From the NCBI GenBank assembly GCA_035610365.1, contig CM069433.1:55728487-55792486 (forward strand): a DNA stretch of 64,000 nucleotides, written 5' to 3'. Positions 32,526 to 43,465 of this stretch are shown here, in pieces. The first letter of the stretch is position 1, and every line of letters starts with the position of its first letter. The notes beneath the pieces were generated by a model. It had not been told where the DNA came from. It searched no databases and saw only the letters and a program-made list of their open reading frames with translations. Source of the DNA: Aquatica leii. Its lineage: Eukaryota > Arthropoda > Insecta > Coleoptera > Lampyridae. A program made the translations under genes and the position numbers.

Positions 32526-32849
32526 TGTAGGCAAATTTAGTTTTTAGTATTTTATGTAAACGTGACAACAACGCATGAATCTGACAACAACGAACGGTGT
32601 CGGTAAAGTAGGGAGTTAAGATTGATGGTTGTTGAGTTGGAAAAAGATTATGCTGATCATATGTTATGAACAAGAATTATTATGTATCTTATTATGTATC
32701 TTATTATATGTTAAGAAAGCGTGGTAAGAAAGGACGCATTTAGTTAAGAAGAAAAATGGCGGTCCGATTATGTCTCAATTAGATATTTTAAGAAATATAC
32801 AGTATAAACACAAAGAAAGTATTTTTATGAAATTGAACGCCCATCCACA
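32526..32849 (+). repeat. 3' LTR of the Gypsy element
   Basis: 324 bp, nearly identical to the 5' LTR. The visible differences are one missing T near the start, an A/T change in CATGAATMTGAC, and a 12-bp direct duplication around 32690-32710 that accounts for most of the extra length, plus one or two substitutions. It is followed by the target duplication ACGT (32850-32853). Confidence 0.95.
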
Positions 32850-33015
32850 ACGTATGTAAATTAATAACATAAATAAATAATTAATTAATGTAATACATGA
32901 TAATAAACGGACCGCGCTTTTGGTGGCGACGACACTGACATGTCGCGCTTGAGAGACTTGGAGATGGATGAATGCGCATCCAACCTTCAGGCATTCTTTG
33001 GGGGCACGGGCTGTA

Positions 33016-35016
33016 GTACCAATTATTGCAGTAATAATGCAGAAATAACAAATACCAGTAACGGTTATTTTTATAACAAATGTACAGACAAAAAAGTTGT
33101 AGACTTGTGAATTTAAATAACCGTTTTTCTCAAAAAAAACTTTAAAGCTACGTTCATCGTTTTTCCCGCTAACTCTTCACTTCTTGTTAAGTTTTTTTTT
33201 AACAATCTTCTAATTAATACAATGGATTTATTTTTAAATTTGGATTTCTTTTTAAATTTTAATTTCGCATGTTAAATTTAAAAAAATGCAATTAAGCTGT
33301 TACACTTAAATATAAACATAAATAATCTACATTACATATTTTTTATTTTTGTTTTATATAGTAGTAGTTTTATTAATGTGATTTTCATTAATAGCATAAT
33401 GCTTCGTACAAATAAAAAATTAAAAGCAATCTGTATAAATTATTAACAGACATAACAAAGAAAAGCAGGTTTTACTAACATTTTTGGGGTGCATCGATTA
33501 CATCCCAATTTTTTTAATTAATAATTATTTTGTGCATAGTAAATAAATTTAAAGTTTTACGTATAAAACTCATTTTTTTTAATTCAGCAGAACACGCGTC
33601 TTTCTAATTCAGAAAAAAGTGTATTTACATCTGATCATATAATACCATATTAAAATTCTTATTTTATATACATAAGTAAGCTTATTTCTATTTTTAATTT
33701 TCAAAGATGAAAGGCTGTTTCGCAAAATGAAAAATATTTGGGCCTATAAGTAATTTTTCAATGCGAACAGCAAAAGCTGCTTTTCGATATTAAAAACCAA
33801 CATCAAACGAACCGGGTATCTATATGGACTTGAAATTTAGAAATTAAGGGAATACTTATTACTTCAATAAGTTTTAGAGTTAAATCCGCGACTCGTACAA
33901 AGTCACTTGAACCAAATGTGATATTTTTCCGTCTTCGGTTGAATTAAATTTACAGATGAGTAGGTTAACGTTGGGAAATTCCAATGAGTTTGACATTGTT
34001 TAAGGGATGAATAATAAATAATAACCGTTGTAATAAATTACTAATGGATTCTTGAAACTAGATAACATTGGGTATTAATAAATAATGTAAAGGTAGGTGC
34101 TGTAAACTAAAACCAATTACTGTAATTAAAGAGCTCTTGTTTGTTTTTAATCATAACACTAAATTGACTAAACACATTGAAACTCTACAGCTTTATAATG
34201 CCCGCATAGTTTGATTAATTATTAATTTTCAACGTTATAGTTTGTTGAATGTTGGAATAATTAAGCTTATATAAACGATTCCAAAAGAGCTTGTAAAAAA
34301 ACATTAATTAACAAAGCCTAAAGTGAAATTACATGGGTTTACTATTATAAATTTTACTAAATGCTGTATTAACTGTTAATAGTTTACAGGATAACAGGAC
34401 GCGAGCTTTTTCTTTTAAGAAATGATTATATTTGTCATGTCATTTATTTATTTAGTAAATTATTTAACATTTTTGTTATATAACACGCTATCACAGTTCT
34501 TGTTGATTAAACACACGTATGTTGCTCAAGAATTTACAGCGTATGCACACAGCCGTGCAGTCAGCATTTCAATAATTTACTACTAATTACGACCATAAAT
34601 TTAGTTGTTCTACAAAATTTATTATAATCAGTTGTTTGGTATCGTAGAACTACTTATATAATAGATAAAATATTTAAATCAATTAATGTATCTATTAATT
34701 AGAATAAGTATAACACTTTCAACAAAAACTTAATTCAGTAAGGAAAATATCGAAATAACTGAACAATACAAAGGATTTTAAATAACATATAAAACGCAAA
34801 AAAGAATACCAACATTTAAAACATTTAAATTAATTGAAATAAAAAATCGTTAACTTACTATTTTAGAAAAAATAACTATTAATGAAATTGAACAATCGAA
34901 TCATTTTAAGTAATACGACAAATATGCAGTTATTTTAAAATCAAACTCAGATTGTTCAGAAAATTAGAAAAGGTAAAATTTTTGCTGAAATAAGTACGTT
35001 TTTTGGTGCAGTTCCG
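33016..35016. other. AT-rich interval, nothing recognised
   Basis: No coding homology, RNA gene or inverted ends recognised. Long T and A runs and many stops in all frames. Confidence 0.5.
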
Positions 35017-35405
35017 AAAAACGATTTTTTGTGCTGTCCCCATCGCAAACGTCAATATTCGTTCGTTAGTGCGTTAGTGCATTTACGTTATGTGCGGAAA
35101 AAGCTCTAGGGTGGCATAATGAAAATTAGAAAACCACATAAAACTAAGTAAAAACGATATTAAAGTTAATTCCAAATTTGACAAATATAGTGATTTAGTA
35201 ATAAATGTAGTACCAGCATTAAAATATGTAATTTTACAAAAAGCAACAAAAAAAATCTATGTTGCTCTAGTTGAAAGTTTTATAGTATAACTCACTCACA
35301 TGCAACGCTCGACTGTGCGACTTTGCATTGCATTACCGTTTGTTATGCTATGCTGTAGTTTTGACGCTTGTTACGTAAACTACTATTAATTTGGTGTACA
35401 CTCAC
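35017..35405 (-). repeat. Dispersed hairpin repeat, copy in minus orientation
   Basis: Read on the minus strand this begins with TTTACGTAACAAGCGTCAAAA, continues with AGCATAGCATAAC, later GAGTTATACTATAAAACTTT and AGAGCAAC. About 150 bases further on (35025-35095) comes a second module with CACTAACGAACGAATATTGACGTTTG. The same two modules in the same order and similar spacing occur at 45195-45608 on the plus strand, and the first module again at 44430-44580. The first module can fold, because GTCAAAA...AGCATAGC pairs with the later ATGCTAT...TTTTGAC in the other copies. No coding capacity. A MITE or SINE-like family is likely. Confidence 0.6.
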
Positions 35406-37526
35406 AACCGATGCAAATTAAACAAGTAAAACTTTTATAAATAAGTATACTAAATGTTGCAAAGAATTAAATAAACTATAAATAATGTAGCATCTTATTT
35501 AATAAAAGACAAGATAGCAGTTTAAGAAACAACCAAAAGTCAAACGGTATAGAATATATTTTAGGAAGACAATTTATACATTAATACGTTACTTTTTATA
35601 TATTTCTCAAAGAGGTAAATAATTCTGATAAATTTAGAATAAAATTTGTAAAGTAATTAAACATCTCTAAAAGAATTTATAATTATTTTACGTTGATTGT
35701 AACTTGTCTTTGTTAAATTAATACTTAACTTTTATGCCCGGTTAATGCAATATTAAATCATGTTATTTTGTGTAGTGACATCCATCAAAACGTCTTTAAC
35801 GTATACATGATTTCTTAACCTACTTGCTTACTTAAAATTGTTATAATTTATTTGTTATAAATGGCAGACTTCAAAATTTATAAAATCCACATGGAATACT
35901 AAACGTACGTAAATTGCTACTACTTGCATCTAGTTGAATGTGATAAAATTCATATTTTCGGTCTAGTAAAGTAAAGTTTTGTTCGTTTATTCAGTCTAGT
36001 TATAATTGAAATTAGACATTTTTACCAAAAATCTCAAATAGACATCAATAGAGACCAATACAAGATTAAATAGATTTCAATGAGTTTTGTAATATAGTAT
36101 TTATAGGTTTTATATGAAATTTCCAATAAGCCGTATTTTAATTGGTTGGTATAAGTTTTGATGTGTTTTGCTATATATTAAGAAAAATTCAATCGGTAAT
36201 TACTCATCAAATTTTAACAGTTTTTAATAGTTTTTATAGGGAAATATTTAATATGTATTTGCACATTAAATTTGAATTGGCAGTTACTGATTAAAATAGT
36301 AAATTTCTGTTTAATATACAAATATATACATAGTTTTTTATATTAGAAAATATTTAATAAATAGGTAATTGTAAATCAAATTAGAATATGTAACTACTAG
36401 TTTTTGGTCACAATGTAAATTTGAATTGTTTAAAGTGCACACGCACACTCGTTCAAACTGCAGCGACTAGTTACGACCAACGATATGAATTAAGGAGGCT
36501 TTACAACCAAGCTTTTTTGCTGCACTAGCTGCATAATCAAGCAGCTAAGTTGCGTAGTTTTTGCCTGTTTGTATAACCTAACTTTCAAATAATTGTTTAA
36601 ATAAATAAATAAATATGAACAAATTACAAAGAATTTAAGTTTAGAAATTAGCCATTTTATGGATCGATATTTAACTGAATCACTTTTGCCTTGTGGAAAT
36701 TAAACTTTGACCAACTTTTAGCGGTATTGCGTCTCTAAACAGCTGATTTTCTTTCAGCCAATCGCAGTCGTTAAAAAGGAAAAGCTGCGGAAAAGAAGTT
36801 TTGTTGTAAAGTTTCCTTTAGACTTGGAACATTACTTTTACTATTTTATTTTGTTTGAGCGATCAATCCTAATATAGGCAATGAAGCCCTTATATACTTT
36901 CATTTCGCAATGCATGATAATTATCCATGCCAACTTTATTATTTATCCATTTTGTTTTCTAATCTTATAATTTGTCTAAACAAACATGTAGAATCATACA
37001 TATAATAATAACACTCAAATACCAAATGAAATATGTAATAAAAAAGTATTATATTAAAATTACAATACAAAGAAAGAGTGTAAATGTTGTGACCAAACTT
37101 GGCAGGAAGATTTATCCCAAACTCGCACAAAATTCACACAATAATGTAGTAGAAACAAAAAAAAACATTAGATAAGCCATTACGACTTAATGCATTTGAA
37201 TAAAATTTTAATCATTTACTACCTCTGAGTAGTTAAACCTTTCTGCCAAGTTTGCTCACAAAAATCTTTCTTGATGTTGCAATTTTAATGTCTCACTGTA
37301 TATGTTGTATCGTGTAACATCAAAGTAACCTTTAGTAATTGAATTATTTTTGTAGAAACCAAAAAGAAACGGTGTCATTAAAAATGTTGTGGTGGGAGCT
37401 CAAATTAATAGAAATGTTTTATAAATATAAGTGTGACATGTTTGACTGGCATTAAATGTTTCGACAATGCCATGTTGAAAAGAAAAGGTACTTCTGGCTA
37501 GATACTTATGTACCATTTTACAACCG
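35406..37526. other. AT-rich interval, nothing recognised
   Basis: No gene supported. A CCAAT-containing, less AT-rich patch near 36750-36800 (CAGCCAATCGCAG) could be promoter-like but has no gene after it. The end of the interval meets the truncated 5' side of a Penelope-like element. Confidence 0.45.
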
Positions 37527-38609
37527 CTTACGGGAAAAAGCATCCATCACGTAATGAATTCCCAGCACTTCGTCTCAAGAATTAAAGAAATGAAATTGGA
37601 ACCAGAAGACATTTTAGTCAGCTTTGATGTGACATCTTTCTTCACAAGAGTGCCATTACAAACAGCACTGGAGATCATCAAGACCAAATTACGAAAAGCG
37701 GATTTGAGTAAAGAGCTTAACGGACTAATTAAGTTATGCTTAAAGTCCACGTACTTCTCATTCAACAATATTGTATACAAACAAATTGAAGGAGCAGCCA
37801 TGGGATCACCACTTTCTCCAGTCATCGCCAATATATTTATGGAGGATTTTGAAGAAAGAGCATTAGAAACCGCTACCCTCAAACCAAAATGTGTTATGTG
37901 GAAGACACATTTGTGATTTGGTCTTATGGAACAGAAACACTACACAACTTTCTGGATCACATCAATCAGTTAGATTTCAACATCAAATTCACCATGGAAA
38001 AGGAAACAAACAGAAGCATTCCGTTCTTGGACGTACTGGTCACTCGAAATATGGACAACAAATTGGAACATCAAGTATATAGAAAACCGACACATACTGA
38101 CAGATACCTCAACGCCGAATCACATCATCATCCAGCTCAGAAGTTTGCAGTTCTAAAAACTTTTGTACACAGAGCCAAGGCGATCAGTGAACCAAACACA
38201 TTAAAGACCGAGCTAGGTCACCTAACAAACGCTTTAATAAAAAAACTGTTTCAGAAAAACAGACATATTTCGAGCAATTAACAAACACAGTAAGGAAAAA
38301 CCAAGGATGGAGGAATCCGTGGCAACTTCCTTCCTTCCTTACATAAAAGGCTGCACGGATAAAATAGCCAGGATACTTAGAAGAAAAAATATCAAAGTGA
38401 TCTTCACTGCAACAAATAAAATAGCCGCCAATTTCTCAAAATCAAAAGATACAAAAGCACCACTCGAGGAACCAGGGGTCTACCACATCCCTTGTTCGTG
38501 TGGGTTGGCTTACATAGGACAAACGGGACGCAACATAGCTACCAGATTAAAAAACTATCAGGCGGATACAAAGAAACATAACACAAGATCTGTTTTACAA
38601 ATTTTGTGA
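37527..38609 (+). pseudogene. Penelope-like element fragment, RT and GIY-YIG endonuclease
   Basis: The fragment starts within the RT at PLTGKSIHHVMNSQHFV, then EDILVSFDVTSFFTRVPL, YKQIEGAAMGSPLSPVIANI and MEDFEERALE. A frameshift near 37885 leads to the catalytic box CYVEDTFVIW (37895-37906), where the expected YVDD is YVED. The RT continues with NRSIPFLDVLVTR, KPTHTDRYLNAESHHHP and a stop after RHISSN. The last frame (from 38307) has KGCTDKIARILRRKNI, PGVYHIPCSCGLAYIGQTGR and NIATRLKNYQ, the linker and GIY-YIG endonuclease start, broken off at 38609. Penelope-like elements use this RT-plus-endonuclease for target-primed copying. 5' truncated, frameshifted and lacking the C-terminal endonuclease; a different copy type from 55339-57657. 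Confidence 0.9.
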
Positions 38610-38805
38610 AAAGTGTAAATATGGAACGCGGTTCAAAACCCGAAAATAATTATTTGTTAAGAAAAGGTACCGTTTTCATTAAAGAATTTGCATATGCACT
38701 TAGTGGAGACACAATAATAAATTCGCCCTAATTGGACAACTTTTTAATATTTTTTAATTTACAAAATGTTTCTGTAATAATAATGAGTGATTATTTTATT
38801 ATATT

Positions 38806-39934
38806 GGGTGGGGCAGAAAGAGTTTTCCCGATTTGGAAAGCTAATAAAAACTAAACTAATCAAGATGTAAAAAAAACTATTCGTTAATAAGTATACATAA
38901 TGCCATTTTAAATCAATGGGTTTTAAAAATTACATCACTCAAGTGTTTGCCTCCATTGTTGATAAACTGAGTGAGCCTCTTCCAATAATTTTCCATCACT
39001 CTGCAAATTATTTCAGACGGAATGACAGCAGTTACCTGCATTATCGTCTCCCTAAGAACTTCCAGATTTTGGGGACGCTGTTGATGCACTTTTTCCTTAA
39101 AGTAGTCTCAAAGAAAAAAAATCACATATGATTAAATCCGGCAAGTACGGGGTCCACCCTATGTCTCCACGCAAAGAGACAATATGCTCAGGAAACATTT
39201 CTCTCAGAATTCCCATTAAACGACGAGCAAATGGCACACTAGACTGTGCCATTAGGGCTATGAAGTGGCTGCTCGTGAAGTTCCCGAGGGTTATGTTTAG
39301 ACTAGTACTTGCAGTTTTGTTTGTTGACCTTGCCTGAAAAGTGGAAATGTACCTAATCATTACACATCAAAACATCTATGCAAGAAGTGTTGTGAAGTTT
39401 TTGACACAAAGTGCTACTGCGATTTCTTTCACGCAACTTCTGTACAATGGAAATTTTATAGAGTGCATTTTAAGATCCCGATGCAGAATTCTTAGAACAC
39501 CTTGATTTGATAACCGTAAGGCAGTCGCGTGTTTACGTGCAAAGCGCCTTAGAGATTCCTGAACTGCCGCTCTCACAGCGGCTACATTTGCTGGCCCTGT
39601 CGCTATCCGAGGTCGATCAGGAGATTTTCTTTTTAATGCCAATCTTGTTTCTCAAAAATTTGACACCCATTTACCGATTGTTCTTTTATCGGGAACCGGA
39701 TCATGTCGTCTGAGCTTGAAGTGAATGCAAAAGGCACGCTGTGTTATTATCGGCAAATCGCCATATCGAATAAACTCTTGAACGACGAACGCGCGGTGCT
39801 GTCCCGACCAAACCATGGTTTACACTAAACATGGCATGATTACGCACATCGAATGATATATCCCTTACTGCGTTATTACCACCATAACCGTAGCTAGAGG
39901 GTTTTCAAATCGGGGAGTTCTTTCTACGGTAACT
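38806..39934 (-). pseudogene. IS630/Tc1/mariner-type transposase relic with TIRs
   Basis: On the minus strand, from about 39818: VWSGQHRAFVVQEFIRYGD, then FCIHFKLRRHDPVPDKRTIG, SPDRPRIATGPANVAAVRAA, RRFARKHATALRLSNQGVLR and ILHRDLKMHSIK. These form the double helix-turn-helix DNA-binding region of a family common in insects. After a deletion that removes the first catalytic block come ARRLMGILREMFPEHIVSLR and DIGWTPYLPDLIICDFF, the last catalytic block, and NNGGKHLSDVIF at the C-terminus. The ends 38806-38838 and about 39897-39933 are imperfect inverted repeats (GGCAGAAAGAGTTTTCCCGATTTG against GTAGAAAGAACTCCCCGATTTG). Dead: deletions, frameshifts and stops. Confidence 0.85.
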
Positions 39935-40227
39935 GTTATACTTCTATAATTATTTTTTTTGCTATCTGCTTCTACAAGGAGTACTATTTTTTTAACGCTG
40001 TTGCAACATTTCTTTTTTTATTTTTTTTTATTTAAATCTAATAATCTATTTTTAAAACTAAAAACCAATCAAAGCAGATTATTTATACTGGTGTTTTATT
40101 CTTTCCGATTGTTATACATATTCTTATATTTGTCTGAATTTTTTACGCAAAATTGTATTATTTTGCGATAAAATTGTAATTTAAATTTGGTTATTTAGTA
40201 GTTATTTTTTGTTAAAAAGAAAAAAAA
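39935..40227. other. AT-rich spacer
   Basis: T-rich sequence with no feature apart from the short run of A (40220-40227) that forms the RNA polymerase III terminator of the tRNA gene on the minus strand. Confidence 0.5.
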
Positions 40228-40311
40228 TGTCAGGTGTGGGGTTCGAACCCACGCTCCCGTTTGGGAACCAGAGCTTAAATCTGGCGCCTTAGACCGCTCG
40301 GCCAACCTGAC
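40228..40311 (-). tRNA. tRNA-Leu (anticodon UAA)
   Basis: Minus-strand sequence folds as a class II tRNA. The acceptor stem pairs GTCAGGT with ACCTGAC and the discriminator base is A. The D arm contains the A box TGGCCGAGCGG. The anticodon stem CCAGA/TCTGG encloses loop TTTAAGC with anticodon TAA, reading Leu codon UUA. The long variable arm TTCCCAAACGGGAG is typical of leucine tRNAs. The T arm has the B box GGTTCGAACC. No intron. Eight T residues follow immediately as the Pol III terminator. It appears intact and is one of only two host genes in the window. UUA is a codon favoured in AT-rich genomes. Confidence 0.97.
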
Positions 40312-40369
40312 ATATTAAAATCATGTATATGTATATACACGTATTGTAGGTAATATTATTATTATTATT

Positions 40370-40800
40370 TGATAGAAATGAAACTTTAGATAAATTGAAT
40401 AATCTTTGGATGAATAATAATATTTGGACAAAAATTTTAATTAATGACATATACTCACGGTACAATAGAAAATTTGGAGAATTAGATTATTTTTTGACTC
40501 AATATTTTATATAAATTTAATAAAAGGTTAAATCAAATTGTATTGATTGTGGCTTACCAGACACAAAGAAACATGCTGTCCACGAATGCTCACGTTGGCT
40601 AAATTCAAGGTTAAATTTAGAAATTGATTTGGGTGTTATTTGGGTGTTGAAATTACTCCTAATAACATTATCAATTTAATGTTATTAAATAGTACAAACT
40701 GGTACAAAATCCCTAGTTTCATAAAAAAAATAATTTCTACTAGAGAATTGGAAGGTAGAAAAAGAGAGGGTTTGTAAAGTTAAAATTAAAAAATAATAAA
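40370..40800 (+). pseudogene. R1-clade LINE, 3' terminal fragment
   Basis: The translation gives NETLDKLNNLWMNNNIWTKI, YSRYNRKFGELDYFLTQYF and then CIDCGLPDTKKHAVHECSRW, followed by NSRLNLEIDLGVI. The C..CG..DT.EH..FEC.RW...R signature is the CCHC motif near the C-terminus of R1-type non-LTR retrotransposons. After a frameshift come LLNSTNWYKIPSFI and the R.LEGRKRE end. The RT itself is absent, so this is a 5'-truncated insertion, as is usual for LINEs. An A-rich stretch near 40780-40805 may be its tail. It starts only about 60 bp from the tRNA gene. Confidence 0.75.
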
Positions 40801-41689
40801 AAAATCATATTTAAATTATTTTGTGTAATGTTATATGTTCAATTAAAATTTTTTATATTTTAAGTTTCATATAAATATTTTAAAATTAAGTTTATATTGT
40901 TATAAAAATTATTGTATTAATTTTTTATTAATAAAGATGTGAAAGAGATAATTTCTGGAATTTACGATAAAATATAGATAACAGATTATATTTCTGTTTA
41001 TTTTAATTATACAAAAGTATTATTTAAAAAACAACTATTGATTATAATTATTAACGATATAATGAATATTTTTAATGAATACTCTATGGTAAACAAGTAT
41101 TCTACTCTTTACTCAAGTAAAAAGTTTCTACACTTCTCAATTAGCTTTTAAAAAGCATTTAGTGATTATTCAATTACATTAAAAAATAATTTTTTTGTAA
41201 TTTCAAGTGAAACAATTGTCAAACATTTTATACACTGTGTTTGTTTAGGCCAAATATAATGTGTAGCGTAGAAGGTTATTTTTTTTACATGCGTTGAGAG
41301 GGGATGGACATTAACCGAGGTGGTGAGTGATTGTTAACAGAAAGGACAGGTGTCACCTACATCCTAAACGGACAAGTTTGAGTCGATTAGTTTTTAAATA
41401 AGGGTTTATAAGAATTTTACAATCAATAAAAAATATACAGTCCACATTATCAAGTTTCATTCAACAGTGTCTAAGATAAGAATAAACAAGAAGAAAACAT
41501 TTAAATTACAAACATATTGCGGCATTTAGAGTATGTTTACTGATGTATATTATATTTTTTATTTACCTAGGTATATATACTTTGTGACATAAAAAATGCA
41601 ACATCAAGAAGGCGATAGAGTTTTTAGATCAAACTTGGCAAATATTGATTAAAAATTCACTCAAAATAATCCAGTAGTCATCGAAAATT
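40801..41689. other. AT-rich interval, nothing recognised
   Basis: No coding homology. Near 41563-41620 the sequence GTATATATACTTTGTGACAT resembles the terminal region of insect Tc1-like elements and may be the left end of the Tc1 relic that follows, but I found no matching right end. Confidence 0.4.
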
Positions 41690-42640
41690 TGGTGTTTTAC
41701 TTGTTACAATCGAAATTATCAGGTATATTTTTCGAGATACTAAGTCGATTATTGTTATCGTTTTTGGTTGCAATTCTTTTGTTTTTATGTTCTTTGAGTC
41801 TTGAGGCTGCGATTATGCCTATAGTGCGGCAACGTGAAAATTATCGACAAATGAGTGAATTCGACAGAGGTCGTATTATTGGTTTAAGTGAAGGTGATTT
41901 TTCTTTCAGAGAAATTGCTAACCGTCTTAACCGTAATCAATCCTTTGTAATGCGATGTTATGAAGCATGGTCTAGAAAAGGCCAAGAACGTTGTAGAGGA
42001 GAAACTGGACAACTAAGACCAGGACAGCCATCTTCCATTAATAGCATGAAGAGACGGATTCTCGAATCAAGAACGTCCTCTAAACCTACGTACAGTTTAC
42101 TGTCGAAATAAAAGTTTGGAGAGGTGTTTGCGATTAGATTGGGACGTAGAATGACATAAGGTGGTCTTCAGTGACAAATCGCGATTCTCCTTGCACCATG
42201 GTCGCATGATGGTAAGACGTAGATGTAAATAACGTCGCAATGTGCAGTTTTTGTTGAGCGGCATGTTCACCACACCGTGAGGGTTATAGTATGGGTATTT
42301 ATCCGGGCCAATATAAAAACCCACCGATATGTTGATGAAGTGGTAAAACTCCAAATACTTCCATTCTTCTAAAAGCTGGAGAACCCGATTTTCTAACAGG
42401 ATAATGCCTGTCTCCACATTGCAAGGCATTTTATAAAGCGTTTCAACGTGTCTAAAGTCAATATCTTGCCGTGGTCGCCCAAATCTCCAAACATTTTGCC
42501 TATCGAACACGTGTGAGACATGATGGGTTGGAGACTCAAGCAATTAGCCAATCTTCCACAGACATTAGCAGCTCTCCGACATGAATTACAGATTGCCTGG
42601 CGTAATCCATTTCAAAAAGGGCGTGAGAGTCTGAAACTAA
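41690..42640 (+). pseudogene. Tc1-like transposase relic
   Basis: The open frame at 41815-42111 reads MPIVRQRENYRQMSEFDRGR, IIGLSEGDFSFREIANRLNR and NQSFVMRCYEAWSRKG, the paired-like helix-turn-helix region of insect Tc1 transposases. Then, with frameshifts, come VVFSDKSRFSLHHG with the first Asp (DESRF reads DKSRF), RRNVQF, ERHVHHTVRVIVW and HRYVDEVV. Next come QDNACLHIARHF (second Asp, QQDNARPH type) and SPKSPNILPIEHV followed by a stop and DMMGWRL, holding the catalytic Glu of the SPDLSPIEHVWD box. The end is LAALRHELQIAWRNPF. Several stops and shifts; dead. The minus-strand frame 42097-42543 is a shadow of this gene. Confidence 0.88.
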
Positions 42641-43465
42641 TAATAAAAATGCTTTTGTCTTTTGTTTATTTTTTTTGGAATTTTAGTAAATTACTATTTT
42701 TAACTTAACTTTAAAATGTAGTTTTTATTTATGTACCTTTTTGTATTTTATCACTTGCGTCGTATGTTTTTTGTAAACATATTGTGTAGATGTTGTTTTG
42801 GTTGTAACTATATAATACATGGTTGAGGTTCTTTGAAATTACGTCGGTCGTTCTTCGCTACAAACTCATCAATAACTTTTATTTTTATTGAAGTTTGATA
42901 TTCACGCATTGAATCTTATACACAATACCAAAAAACGTTTTTATCTGTCTACACATTATAGAATAGTTACATTCTAGTTTAGTAGTAGTCAACATTATAG
43001 AAAGTTATTACATTTTGCTAATTTGTGATACCACAAGATGATTTGGTTTACTTTCAATAAGACTACTAATCTTAAAAATGTTTTAAATTAACAATTAGAT
43101 ACAATAAAGGTTTAGCGTTGCCAGAACACTACTTGTAATTTAAAAAAATCTTATTAGTATAGCTTATTCATCTGGTTACTACGCAGTTGTTAATTTTTTG
43201 GCTCTATACTTGTCTTGCTTAGCCTTTTATCAACACTTAAAACATGTAAAAAAGTAAGTACGTAGTATACTTGCGATTCTACAAACTAAAAAATAATTTA
43301 TGTTTTGACATACATATGTTGTATTTAATTCTAAAATGATTTATTACAGTTTATGCTTTGTTGATTAAAATTGTTATCGGTAAAGTACATAAAAACAACA
43401 AATGTTTATTATTATTACACAGTTTATATCTCAAGCGTAGTTTCATAGTTCTATACTATACTAAA
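42641..43465. other. Upstream region of the serine protease gene
   Basis: AT-rich. No coding sequence found except the region immediately before the protease start. No convincing TATA box was seen at the expected distance from 43466. Confidence 0.4.

Larger units (their letters stand above)
27928..32849 (+). mobile_element. Full-length Ty3/Gypsy LTR retrotransposon, apparently young
   Basis: The element has two almost identical LTRs (27928-28240 and 32526-32849), both beginning TGTAGG and ending CCACA. It is flanked by the 4-bp target duplication ACGT (27924-27927 and 32850-32853). Inside are gag (28316-28903) and a long pol frame (28873-32304) with protease, reverse transcriptase, RNase H and integrase, all catalytic residues present, and no env. 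LTR differences are few: one T in a short run, an A/T change, and a 12-bp TTATTATGTATC-type duplication in the 3' LTR. This points to a recent insertion. It sits inside another TIR element. A tRNA-Leu-like sequence occupies both strand-priming positions. Confidence 0.95.
27251..33015. mobile_element. TA-flanked TIR element split by a Gypsy retrotransposon
   Basis: The left end 27253-27276 (CAGCCCGCGCACTCAAAGAATGCC) and right end 32990-33013 are imperfect reverse complements (the right end read inward begins CAGCCCGTGCCCCCAAAGAA). Both are flanked by TA (27251-27252, 33014-33015), as for Tc1/mariner/pogo elements. Further inward, GCGCGACATG-type words recur on both sides. Without the Gypsy insertion (27928-32849 plus one target copy) the element is about 840 bp with no transposase, so it is non-autonomous. 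The ends are GC-rich against a very AT-rich background. Superfamily by TSD only. Confidence 0.6.

Noticed and set aside
42097..42543. 148-codon minus-strand frame
   Set aside because: The plus strand carries a Tc1 transposase relic with DDE motifs in the same place.
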